A stretch of 5,538 nucleotides of DNA from Promethearchaeota archaeon CR_4. Lineage in GTDB: Archaea; Asgardarchaeota; Lokiarchaeia; Sigyniarchaeales; CR-4. The notes beneath the pieces are model-generated. The model was given only the letters and a program-made list of their open reading frames with translations, did no database searches and had not been told where the DNA came from. Shown one piece after another: positions 1 to 5,516 of this stretch (the first letter of the stretch is position 1; each line of letters opens with the position of its first letter). The stretch spans positions 1 through 5,538 of the forward strand of contig MBAA01000034.1 in NCBI GenBank assembly GCA_001940655.1. Direction: 5' to 3'. Position numbers and translations under genes: made by a program.

Positions 1-245
1 CCACCCCGGTAGCGATGGATGCATGCGCGCCCCACTTCATGGTTGTCGACCCGCGGTCCGGAAATGTTCGGACTTTTTAACCTCACGAGGTTTGCGGGCA
101 TATTTGAACATTAGCTGACGGAACCACCTCTCGAGGTGACGAACTGTCCGATGGAGAGGATACTTCGTCAGGTCCGCTGAAGGAATGATGGGTCTCAAGG
201 GACGAATCGACCTCTGAGGGATTTCGGATGCCACGAAAGCGGCTC
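1..245. other. Left intergenic region, no convincing gene
   Basis: I see no convincing coding sequence here. The stretch contains a terminator-like hairpin (56-78, listed separately). It also has a compact hairpin at 125-138, with arms CACCT and AGGTG around a CTCG loop. A 65-codon frame is open on the minus strand (234-37, GTG start), but it lacks a promoter at the spacing used by the other genes and resembles no family I know. If a plus-strand gene ends at the left edge, a stop such as the TAG at 10-12 could be its end, but too little is visible to say. Confidence 0.5.
56..78 (+). terminator. Hairpin plus T5, probable terminator of a gene left of the window
   Basis: GTCCG (56-60) pairs with CGGAC (69-73) around an 8-base loop and is followed directly by TTTTT (74-78). 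This resembles an intrinsic terminator, and archaeal RNA polymerase stops at oligo-T tracts even without a hairpin. On the plus strand it would end transcription from a gene outside the window and insulate the transporter gene. Confidence 0.45.
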
Positions 246-253
246 TTTATATA
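246..253 (+). promoter_or_regulatory. Archaeal TATA box of the transporter gene
   Basis: TTTATATA starts 28 bases before the ATG at 274. Transcription starting about 25 bases after the box centre would begin at or next to that ATG, giving a leaderless mRNA. The same geometry recurs at two other genes in the window. No canonical purine-rich BRE is obvious just upstream. Confidence 0.7.
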
Positions 254-273
254 CCTTCGAGCGAATGAACATC

Positions 274-1554
274 ATGGCATCCCTCCCGACATCCCCCAAA
301 CCTTCTCCCACTCCTACCATCGCGTGGGGGGCATACTGCGTGGTCTATTACGTCCAGGCCGTCATTATGTCCATGATTTTGATGAACGTGCCAGTATTCT
401 TGCGACGCGGCCTTGGACTGGACTGGTTGGGGGTCACTGCCGCGTTCGTGGTGATGTTCGCGCCCGTCCTCCTCCGCCCCGCTTTCGCGTGGTGGGCAGA
501 TCGCCATTCGACCTCGTTAAATTGGTTCTTATACATTGGCGCGGCGCTCGTCATAGCAGGGAGCGCGGGCGCGAGTGTCGGGGCTATTATAGGAATGAGT
601 GGCGTGGCATTGATCACGGCCGGTCTCGCGGTGGCAGTCGTGGGGGCCACGCTGCTGAACGTGGCCGCGGACTCTCACATCATTCGAGCGGTTCTCCTCG
701 AACGGAGTGCCCGGGTGAACGGAGTCAAGAAGTTTGCGGCGTTCCTCGGCATCGCGAACGGCCAATTGTGTTACATTTTTTGGGTAGGTGCGGACATCAC
801 CAACCTGACCGCGTGGGCGAAATATTTTGCCATTCCTGCGATCGCAGCAACCGTCGGATACGTGGCGATGGTGGGTTTCAGTCGGGGCCGGCAATTTCTC
901 TCCCCGGTAACAGGTCTGCCCCCCGTGCGAGCGCCGTGGTTGTTCAAGATCATGAAAGACGGCGAGAGTGCCCGGCCCGCGCCGATACTTGTGGGCCTCG
1001 TGCTCGTAGCGACGTTCTTGTTCAGCGTGCCTGACGGATTCGTGGAGGCCCCTTTCGAGGTCTTTCTCGTCGACACCTACGGAGAGACCGCGTGGGTAAC
1101 TTATAGTTCCGTCATCCTCGTCGGCGGTATAATCGGAGCAGGGGGATACCTCCTCGCGGGGTGGCGCTGTCGCCACGCGCCCGAGTGGGATCTCGCGTGG
1201 TTCCTGTGCGTGGCTGCGGCCTACAACGCCTTCCTGTGGAGCATTCCCTCCTTCCCCGGGGTGCTCTGGGTCACCGTGGTCGCCCAACTGCCCGCCACGT
1301 TCGTCCAAGTCCGCCTCCTCCAGTCGTGGCAGGGGCACGCGTATTCCCGCCGCCCGAGTCTCCTCTTCCAAGTGTTCGTGGTTACCTACCAGTTGGGGAA
1401 GGTGGTTGGCATCGGAGCCTCGGGTGTGATTATGACCGCGGTTGGGTATGCCGGGGTCTTTGCCACGGGAGTGCTCATCTCGGGAATCACTCTTGGCCTC
1501 ATTGTTGTATACCTGATCCTCTTCAAACGCCTTCAAGGAAGCAAGAAAACCTGA
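274..1554 (+). CDS. Major facilitator superfamily-type membrane transporter, substrate unknown
   Basis: The predicted 426-residue protein is a polytopic membrane protein. About twelve hydrophobic segments are visible, near residues 15-42, 48-72, 83-99, 102-130, 150-172, 180-202, 237-259, 273-297, 306-325, 328-352, 362-387 and 390-417. A longer polar stretch (about 203-236) separates the two six-helix halves, as in the MFS fold. The loop between helices 2 and 3 carries WWADR (73-77), which resembles the D-R core of MFS motif A. Helix 7 is rich in acidic residues (D254, E258, E262, D267) that could serve proton coupling or substrate binding. The layout recalls MFS branches such as AmpG/PucC-like or siderophore carriers, but nothing identifies the substrate. 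I chose ATG 274 over ATG 265 because it matches the leaderless spacing from the TATA box; the longer start adds only three residues. The gene is G+C-rich (68% in a sampled line) and appears to be transcribed alone. Confidence 0.85.
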   Translation: MASLPTSPKPSPTPTIAWGAYCVVYYVQAVIMSMILMNVPVFLRRGLGLDWLGVTAAFVVMFAPVLLRPAFAWWADRHSTSLNWFLYIGAALVIAGSAGASVGAIIGMSGVALITAGLAVAVVGATLLNVAADSHIIRAVLLERSARVNGVKKFAAFLGIANGQLCYIFWVGADITNLTAWAKYFAIPAIAATVGYVAMVGFSRGRQFLSPVTGLPPVRAPWLFKIMKDGESARPAPILVGLVLVATFLFSVPDGFVEAPFEVFLVDTYGETAWVTYSSVILVGGIIGAGGYLLAGWRCRHAPEWDLAWFLCVAAAYNAFLWSIPSFPGVLWVTVVAQLPATFVQVRLLQSWQGHAYSRRPSLLFQVFVVTYQLGKVVGIGASGVIMTAVGYAGVFATGVLISGITLGLIVVYLILFKRLQGSKKT

Positions 1555-1600
1555 CATTCGATATTTCTTTGCCTCGGAGCTCGCTTTCCCCGCCTCCCTG

Positions 1601-1605
1601 TTTTT
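1601..1605 (+). terminator. Oligo-T stop after the transporter gene
   Basis: TTTTT lies 47 bases after the transporter stop codon, preceded by a pyrimidine-rich stretch and with no strong hairpin. Archaeal polymerases terminate at such tracts, so this is the most likely end of the transporter mRNA. Confidence 0.35.
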
Positions 1606-1938
1606 GCGGTTAGTTCGTGCTGCTTACCGACACTATTCATTTTCGAGAGACCTGCCTATTTTTCGGCATTTTCCTAAAGGAAATGATGCAATATCCCTCG
1701 TTCAGGCGGGGATTTTCTCCGAATTTCAACGTCTGTTTCTTTAACGTGATGCTCTTCTCAAGGAGAACCCTTCCTTGGAGGAAGAACTCTATCAAAGGGT
1801 TTTATTCGAGGGTTACATTCCTCTGAGGAAAAGCAGACTTCACCCTAAAGAGGCAAATTAAGGTGATTTTACCTCCTAGTGGCTCCTCTGGGGGCAAATA
1901 TTCGGGATCTTGGCGTGTTGTTACTGATTTTGGGACAT
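1606..1938. other. Non-coding spacer rich in short hairpins
   Basis: No open frame here looks like a gene; the plus-strand frame 1617-1826 is Phe/Arg-rich with no promoter at the right spacing. Several small hairpins are visible: TTTCC/GGAAA (1670-1683), CCTCG/CGGGG with one G-U (1696... partner ending 1711), TTCTC/GAGAA (1755-1767), CTTCCT/AGGAAG (1770-1784), TTCCT/AGGAA (1818-1830) and GCTCC/GGGGC with one G-U (1882-1895). A longer pairing of AGAACCCTT (1764-1772) with AAGGGTTTT (1795-1803) excludes two of these. The density suggests a structured RNA or a long 3' untranslated region, but no known RNA family or tRNA is recognisable. Confidence 0.35.
1653..1666 (+). repeat. First copy of a T-rich 14-base element
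   Basis: TGCCTATTTTTCGG occurs here and again exactly at 1939-1952, 286 bases downstream, where it sits just before a TATA box. The flanks are also partly alike: ATTTT lies 10-15 bases upstream in both, and TAAGG or TAAAGG downstream in both. This copy has no good TATA box at the corresponding position (1668), so it may be a decayed promoter or an RNA-gene promoter. Confidence 0.5.
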
Positions 1939-1960
1939 TGCCTATTTTTCGGGTTTATAA
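1939..1960 (+). promoter_or_regulatory. Promoter of the zinc-ribbon gene: T-rich element plus TATA box
   Basis: TGCCTATTTTTCGG (1939-1952) runs into a TATA box, TTTATAA (1954-1960). By the spacing seen elsewhere, transcription should begin near 1980-1983. That is just past the A of the ATG at 1978 and about 120 bases before the ATG at 2104, so the transcript probably has an untranslated leader. The upstream element recurs imperfectly before the next gene (18 of 23 positions identical to 2637-2659). Confidence 0.6.
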
Positions 1961-1979
1961 GGCCCGGTAGGAAGGGAAT

Positions 1980-2040
1980 GGCACGAGTCAACCGCTCGTG
2001 GAAATTGGCGGCGGGCGAGCGGCGGTTTTCCACCCGTGCC
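1980..2040 (+). promoter_or_regulatory. Possible structured 5' leader with competing hairpins
   Basis: Two nested pairings are visible: GGCACG (1980-1985) with CGTGCC (2035-2040), and GTGGAAA (1998-2004) with TTTCCAC (2027-2033). On one side only one base (2034) lies between the arms, so together they form an extended 13-pair stem with a 12-base bulge. An alternative hairpin, CACGAG (1982-1987) with CTCGTG (1995-2000), uses bases from both stems, so the two folds exclude each other. This begins at the predicted transcription start. The region could instead encode an Arg-rich N-terminal extension starting at ATG 1978. Confidence 0.3.
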
Positions 2041-2103
2041 GCGCGCTTGGAACACCCGTCCGACCGAGAAGTCAGGTACCACCCGAAGAGAGATGTCTCA
2101 ACC

Positions 2104-2517
2104 ATGGCCAAAGCAAAAGTATTACTCAGCGTGACCCGATACCCGGCGAACTTGGACGCGGTCTTCGACAAGTTCGTGCAAGTCCTCACGGCGACGAAGA
2201 CCCTCAAGTTCCCGATCTTGCACGTGGGCCCCCAGGACGGGCTGTCCACCACCTTCAAGTACCAGATCGGGAAGTTCACCATGACCTTCGCCGTCCAAGA
2301 CGGCGCGCTCAAGGTGCTCTACGACGGCGGGGGGATGCTCCTGTCCGCGGTGGAGAAGGACATCGTCCGGAGCGCGAATCAGGCGTTACGATCGCTCGCG
2401 GAACCGGCTCCAGCGCCCGTCCAAGCAACAGGGAAAAAGTTCTGCCCGGGGTGCGGGAAGCCCGTGAACCCGGGGGCGAGTTTCTGCGAGGGGTGCGGGA
2501 CGAAGTTATCCCCGTGA
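2104..2517 (+). CDS. Small protein with C-terminal zinc ribbon
   Basis: The 137-residue protein has an N-terminal alpha/beta-looking domain (about 1-98) that I cannot assign, a Pro/Ala-rich linker (about 99-110), and a C-terminal zinc ribbon. The ribbon has C114-x2-C117 and C128-x2-C131, ten residues apart, in the FCPGCG...FCEGCG pattern of the zinc-ribbon/DZR-like families that are frequent in archaeal proteins of unknown role. The four cysteines should bind one zinc ion and usually mediate protein or nucleic-acid contacts. No signal peptide or membrane segment is seen, so it is likely cytosolic. I chose ATG 2104 because the recognisable fold starts there. An in-frame ATG at 1978 would add 42 Arg-rich residues, but the TATA spacing puts the transcript start at or after it. 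A hairpin/T-run terminator follows, so the gene is probably monocistronic. Confidence 0.8.
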   Translation: MAKAKVLLSVTRYPANLDAVFDKFVQVLTATKTLKFPILHVGPQDGLSTTFKYQIGKFTMTFAVQDGALKVLYDGGGMLLSAVEKDIVRSANQALRSLAEPAPAPVQATGKKFCPGCGKPVNPGASFCEGCGTKLSP

Positions 2518-2561
2518 CCCCAATACGTTGTCTGATTAGGATATTGAAGCGATACCCTTCC

Positions 2562-2596
2562 CGGCACGACATCGTGCTGCCTTTTATCCTTTTTTT
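2562..2596 (+). terminator. Strong hairpin and T-run terminator of the zinc-ribbon gene
   Basis: CGGCACG (2562-2568) pairs with CGTGCTG (2573-2579), seven pairs with one G-U, around the loop ACAT. It is followed by TTTT (2582-2585) and a run of seven T (2590-2596). It lies 45 bases past the stop codon at 2517 and separates this gene from the next promoter. Confidence 0.75.
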
Positions 2597-2636
2597 CATA
2601 CTCCCAACGAGAACCATTTGGATCAGTTCGTGGTTT

Positions 2637-2657
2637 GCTTATTTTCCTAGTTTATAT
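2637..2657 (+). promoter_or_regulatory. Promoter of the small acidic-protein gene
   Basis: The TATA box TTTATAT (2651-2657) begins 29 bases before ATG 2680, the leaderless geometry. Just upstream, TGCTTATTTTCC (2637-2648) matches the element before the zinc-ribbon gene closely, which suggests a shared transcription-factor or TFB contact. Confidence 0.65.
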
Positions 2658-2679
2658 GTCTCGAGCGGAGGGGGACGGC

Positions 2680-2886
2680 ATGAAAGAAACATTCGTGGAA
2701 ATTGTCGGGGACCTAGTCGTGATATTTCACCCCGAGACGGGCGAAGAGGTTGTTGAACTGGAGAGTTTAGACGAAGCACTTACCTACGCTCGCAGCGAAT
2801 GGCCGGATTTAGGCATCCGCATCGACAAATCCGTAGGTATTCAGGAAATGGTTTCCGGCAGGATATTTCCCGGCGTGTTTTGTTAA
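2680..2886 (+). CDS. Small acidic protein of unknown function
   Basis: I do not recognise this 68-residue protein. It is acidic, with clusters such as PETGEEVVELESLDEA (about 18-33). It reads as two beta strands (about 4-8 and 11-16), a turn, a third strand (about 23-27), a helix (about 29-40) and a strand (about 44-48). That would make a compact alpha/beta domain. There are no membrane segments and only one cysteine (the last residue). The ATG at 2680 is chosen because it lies 29 bases after the TATA box; upstream in-frame starts at 2635 and 2656 would lie before or inside the promoter. G+C is about 53% in a sampled line, nearer the host than the following gene. It ends 62 bases before the SIR2 gene, in the same direction, so co-transcription by read-through is possible because no T-run terminator lies between them. 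A functional link is not shown. Confidence 0.6.
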   Translation: MKETFVEIVGDLVVIFHPETGEEVVELESLDEALTYARSEWPDLGIRIDKSVGIQEMVSGRIFPGVFC

Positions 2887-4763
2887 AAAAAGGTATTGTT
2901 GAAACTCATTATATGAATTTTAAGTGTTTTTATTAGACTCTAGACGTGATGAATTACATTGTTGATGATCTGGAGTTATACATACAGGAATTGAATCAAC
3001 AGTTCCTAAATGAAATTTTTAAAAATTATTTGGGGTGTTTTAAAGTAACTAATCAAACACAAATTATAGAATCTCTCTATCAGTCCCTTCAGAAAGGAAA
3101 ATTAACCTTAATAACAGGAGCTGCGTTATCAAAAGCCCCTCCTTCATATTGTCCTAGCTGGATGAATTTTCGAGATGAAATAATCGATTCTTTAATAGAT
3201 TTTTTGAATAAAAACGGAATTTCAAATCATAAATTATTAGATCGATCTAGAGAATCTTTAAAAGAGTCTTCTATTCCCCCGGAAATCTTTTTCGAAGGCA
3301 TAGATAGGTTTGGAGGTTTATCTTACGTAAAGATATTTGTAGACTTATTGAACGCGGGAAAACCAAATCGAGCACATAGACTTATTGCAGCTCTTCTCAA
3401 CGAAAACTATCTTAAACACGTCATCACGACAAATTGGGATACTTATATAGAACAATCTTTAGAAAAAAACCTCGATTTAAAAATTATAAACGATGAAGAA
3501 GACATTAACCCAAATATTTCTTCATCAAAATATTTTCTTCATATTCATGGTTCGATTGTTAGTCCAAGAGGTGCCGTTTTAGGCGGATTATACAGAATAG
3601 GTTTCAGTCTGAGCTCTAAAATTAAAAATCTGTTTCAGAAAATTATTGGTGAATCTGATTGTTTAGTCCTCGGATATAGTGGTAATGATTGGGATATACA
3701 TGATGCTTTCATTGATGCAATGCAACTTCATAATCAGACAAAAATATATTGGCTATATCTCAAGGAATATGGATTAAGCGAAAATGTGAAAAAGCTGATT
3801 CGTGATTATCCAGAAAAAATAATTCCTTTTGAAAGTGAATTGGAATCATTATTAATTCACTTATGTGATAAAGTCAAGATTAAAAATTGTAATATTTCCC
3901 CGTTTCCTGAGCCAAATCGGAAAGCAATGTTAGAAATGAATTTTAAATATTTAGGGGTATACTCCTCCTGTCTTGTGTTAGCATTTGCAAATGCAAGTTA
4001 TAATAAATGGAGAGATGCAAGGGAATATAGTCTCATTGCATCAGATATAACTTCATCATTTTCCAATTATATTGAGAATAGACATAGACTAGCATGTGAA
4101 CCACTTCGATATGCTTCAGCATGTGCAATATATTCGGCAAAAAATGAAGCAGAAGAATTTCTTCATGAATGTGAATTAGAATTTAATCAAATCGAAAATA
4201 AAACTATGGTCGAACAAAGTCATTATATGATTCTCCTGTCGTATCAAAGGGGCATAATTGAATTAAGTCTAAATCAAATCGAAAAGGGTTATGATACTTT
4301 ATGGAAAGCAATTTCGACGGTTAGATTGGAAAAGACATTGAAAGGTTTTGGGATTGTTTCTGATCAATTTCCTATGCTCAATTTAACCGTTGCATTAGGT
4401 TTTGCGATAGCTTCGGCAATGTTTTCAGAAAACCTCCCAGAGACATTGGCGATTAATAAAGAAGTATATTTTTCTATGAACAAACAAAGAAATTTATGGG
4501 GATATTGTTGTTGTTTATTATCCCTTTCTTTATGTTTTTATCGAATGAATTTAATGGATGATTCCAAATCCGCTCTGCAAGATTGTATTGAAGCTAGCGA
4601 ACGTTACGGTGTAATTCCTTGCGCAATCGCAGCAAAAAATAATATAATACTTCTAGAGGGTAAGGAGATATCAACTGATAAACCCAATAATTCATTTTTG
4701 GATCCACGAACTAAATGGCAATTAATTATAGATCCTTTTTCAGTATATATAGAATTTGTTGAA
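2887..4763. other. A+T-rich island carrying the SIR2 gene
   Basis: Composition drops sharply after the stop codon at 2886 and rises again near 4764. A sampled line inside (4681-4740) has 17 G or C in 60, against 32 of 60 at 2701-2760 and 41 of 60 at 1261-1320. Codon choice inside is A/T-ending throughout. The most likely explanation is DNA gained from another genome. No integrase, transposase, terminal inverted repeats or tRNA attachment site is visible at either edge. Confidence 0.6.
2908..2915 (+). promoter_or_regulatory. Weak TATA-like box before the SIR2 gene
   Basis: ATTATATG could place a transcription start near 2936, giving a leader of about 12 bases before ATG 2949. There is no Shine-Dalgarno site and no T-rich upstream element like those of the neighbouring genes. 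In such A+T-rich DNA the match could be chance. Confidence 0.3.
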
Positions 4764-4808
4764 GAGAAGGAGTTGCGGGGATTCGCCGCGTGGGGCGAGA
4801 AAACCTAG
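2949..4808 (+). CDS. SIR2-family protein with TPR-like C-terminal half, probable NAD+-consuming defence effector
   Basis: The 619-residue protein has two parts. A helical N-terminal lead (about 1-48) precedes a SIR2 domain (about 50-310). Its marks are TGAALS (56-61) for the dinucleotide-binding loop, PSW..FRDE (69-77), ITTNWD (159-164), LHIHGS (197-202) and VLGYSGNDWD (240-249). N162 and H200 match the Asn and His that are catalytic in defence SIR2 NADases such as ThsA and DSR2. The usual GAG is GAA here (G57-A58-A59). Residues about 325-570 form five or six helical hairpins of about 40 residues, TPR-like, a usual sensor or interaction part. SIR2 domains of this group typically cleave NAD+ and stop growth during phage infection; that role is inferred. 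ATG 2949 is preferred over GTG 2946, one codon upstream. The last 14 codons (27 of 42 bases G or C) differ from the rest, suggesting a changed C-terminus. An authentic deacetylase sirtuin is unlikely, because the Cys4 zinc module is absent. Confidence 0.8.
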   Translation: MNYIVDDLELYIQELNQQFLNEIFKNYLGCFKVTNQTQIIESLYQSLQKGKLTLITGAALSKAPPSYCPSWMNFRDEIIDSLIDFLNKNGISNHKLLDRSRESLKESSIPPEIFFEGIDRFGGLSYVKIFVDLLNAGKPNRAHRLIAALLNENYLKHVITTNWDTYIEQSLEKNLDLKIINDEEDINPNISSSKYFLHIHGSIVSPRGAVLGGLYRIGFSLSSKIKNLFQKIIGESDCLVLGYSGNDWDIHDAFIDAMQLHNQTKIYWLYLKEYGLSENVKKLIRDYPEKIIPFESELESLLIHLCDKVKIKNCNISPFPEPNRKAMLEMNFKYLGVYSSCLVLAFANASYNKWRDAREYSLIASDITSSFSNYIENRHRLACEPLRYASACAIYSAKNEAEEFLHECELEFNQIENKTMVEQSHYMILLSYQRGIIELSLNQIEKGYDTLWKAISTVRLEKTLKGFGIVSDQFPMLNLTVALGFAIASAMFSENLPETLAINKEVYFSMNKQRNLWGYCCCLLSLSLCFYRMNLMDDSKSALQDCIEASERYGVIPCAIAAKNNIILLEGKEISTDKPNNSFLDPRTKWQLIIDPFSVYIEFVEEKELRGFAAWGEKT

Positions 4809-5021
4809 ACATGCGGAATCATTCAATGCCATCACGAAAACCTCCCAGAAGGATAGTTCTTACTCTCGCGGGGAAAAACGGTAAGGGATGGTGCGGGAAA
4901 CTGAGTGAAGTCATAATTCTTTGACTCAGGAAGTGGAAGAGTCTGTTCTTATTTGAGGGATTTGAGGAGAATTGGAATGTTTTGTCACCACAAAATCAGA
5001 ATATTTTAGTCAGTAGGTACG
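4809..5021. other. Convergent intergenic region downstream of the SIR2 gene
   Basis: I find no convincing gene between the converging SIR2 and Cys-rich genes. A 37-codon frame starts at ATG 4811, two bases after the SIR2 stop, and ends at TGA 4924. It is basic at its start but too short to support. An inverted repeat, CTGAGT (4901-4906) with ACTCAG (4924-4929), has an alternative inner pairing AGTCA (4909-4913) with TGACT (4922-4926); either could form a hairpin in the SIR2 transcript tail. No long T-run follows on the plus strand. TTTGAGG occurs twice close together near 4953-4970. Confidence 0.4.
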
Positions 5022-5027
5022 AAAAAA
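5022..5027 (-). terminator. Oligo-T terminator of the Cys-rich gene
   Basis: AAAAAA on the plus strand is a T6 tract in the minus-strand transcript. It lies about 73 bases past that gene's stop codon, in a pyrimidine-rich context with further T-rich stretches beyond. It fits an archaeal oligo-T stop and lies in the gap between the two convergent genes. Confidence 0.4.
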
Positions 5028-5099
5028 GAGGAAAGGTCAATGATCCATCGAGCGCCTGCCGGGGGGTGAAGGGAGGTTACAGCGACCCATGCAACAATC

Positions 5100-5495
5100 C
5101 TACGATCGCGGGGATGCCATCGCTGCCTGAGCTTCAGCAGCAGGAACCCGTGCCCGGTCGACAATCTGGCCGAACTTCGCGAGCTGTTCGAGGGAGGCCC
5201 GCATGAGGCGAAAGTCCTCCGCGGGCAAGCATTTCAATTTCACGTCCCCGTGCTTGGCGTAGAGGGTGCCAATGAGGCCCTCGTGCCCTTCGGCGGCGCA
5301 GAGCTCGGGCGGGACAAAGCAGTCAGCGCAGGTACCGCCGTTGGCCCACGTGTCCGCGCAGAACGGGCACATCGTGCAGAGCTGCACGTTATTTGTTTGC
5401 AGTGGTTCTGCCCATTTCGTTTCAAGGGTCTTACGAGCAAGTAGCTGACGTTTCAAGGTCTGGTACGATACCATCCCGAAAATTTCTCGTGTCAT
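5100..5495 (-). CDS. Cys-rich, probably zinc-binding protein of unknown function
   Basis: I do not recognise a family for this 131-residue protein. A basic N-terminal helix (about 10-28) is followed by a cysteine cluster: C40-x2-C43-x2-C46, then C56-x2-C59, C66 and H71, with another Cys at 89. The pattern could hold one or two zinc ions; an iron-sulfur centre is a less likely alternative. A C-terminal helix (about 93-125), polar and ending Ala-rich, could mediate oligomer or partner contacts. There is no signal peptide or membrane segment. I chose ATG 5495 because it lies 29 bases after the TATA box, as for the other genes. The ATG at 5513 would lie only 11 bases after the box's first T and so upstream of the expected transcript start. 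G+C-rich codons mark it as host-like, and it runs convergent to the SIR2 gene. Confidence 0.7.
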   Translation of the reverse strand: MTREIFGMVSYQTLKRQLLARKTLETKWAEPLQTNNVQLCTMCPFCADTWANGGTCADCFVPPELCAAEGHEGLIGTLYAKHGDVKLKCLPAEDFRLMRASLEQLAKFGQIVDRARVPAAEAQAAMASPRS

Positions 5496-5516
5496 GGAAT
5501 CACAATGTGCCATTTT

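Noticed and set aside
148..217. C/D-box small RNA-like order: GATG (150-153), CTGA (177-180), ATGATGG (185-191), CTGA (214-217)
   Set aside because: The first C box matches poorly and the guide intervals of about 20 bases are longer than the usual archaeal spacing of about 12. Short boxes like these occur by chance.
37..234. Minus-strand 65-codon open frame with a GTG start, rich in Arg and His
   Set aside because: The only TATA-like sequence upstream on that strand (253-246) is the reverse of the transporter's box and lies 19 bases from the GTG, not 28-29. No family resemblance is seen.
529..1557. Long minus-strand open frame across the transporter gene
   Set aside because: Its translation is highly charged and featureless (Arg/His/Glu-rich), as expected for the antisense of a G+C-rich membrane-protein gene. 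The plus frame has clear transmembrane structure.
1617..1826. Plus-strand 69-codon frame in the spacer
   Set aside because: It has Phe/Arg-rich composition, no promoter at the usual spacing, and overlaps several hairpins; more likely a chance frame in non-coding DNA.
2896..4763. Direct repeat TTGTTGAA at both edges of the A+T-rich island (2896-2903 and 4756-4763), a possible target-site duplication
   Set aside because: The same octamer also occurs at 2750-2757 inside the small acidic gene, so it is not specific to the edges. No terminal inverted repeats or transposase accompany it.
4428..4849. Exact 14-base repeat GAAAACCTCCCAGA at 4428-4441 and 4836-4849
   Set aside because: One copy is inside the SIR2 gene and one is just outside, with no flanking similarity; a single match of this length can plausibly arise by chance in a window this size.
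4982..5206. Plus-strand 74-codon frame near the right end
   Set aside because: Half of it overlaps the antisense of the Cys-rich gene, it has no promoter, and the translation is low-complexity.
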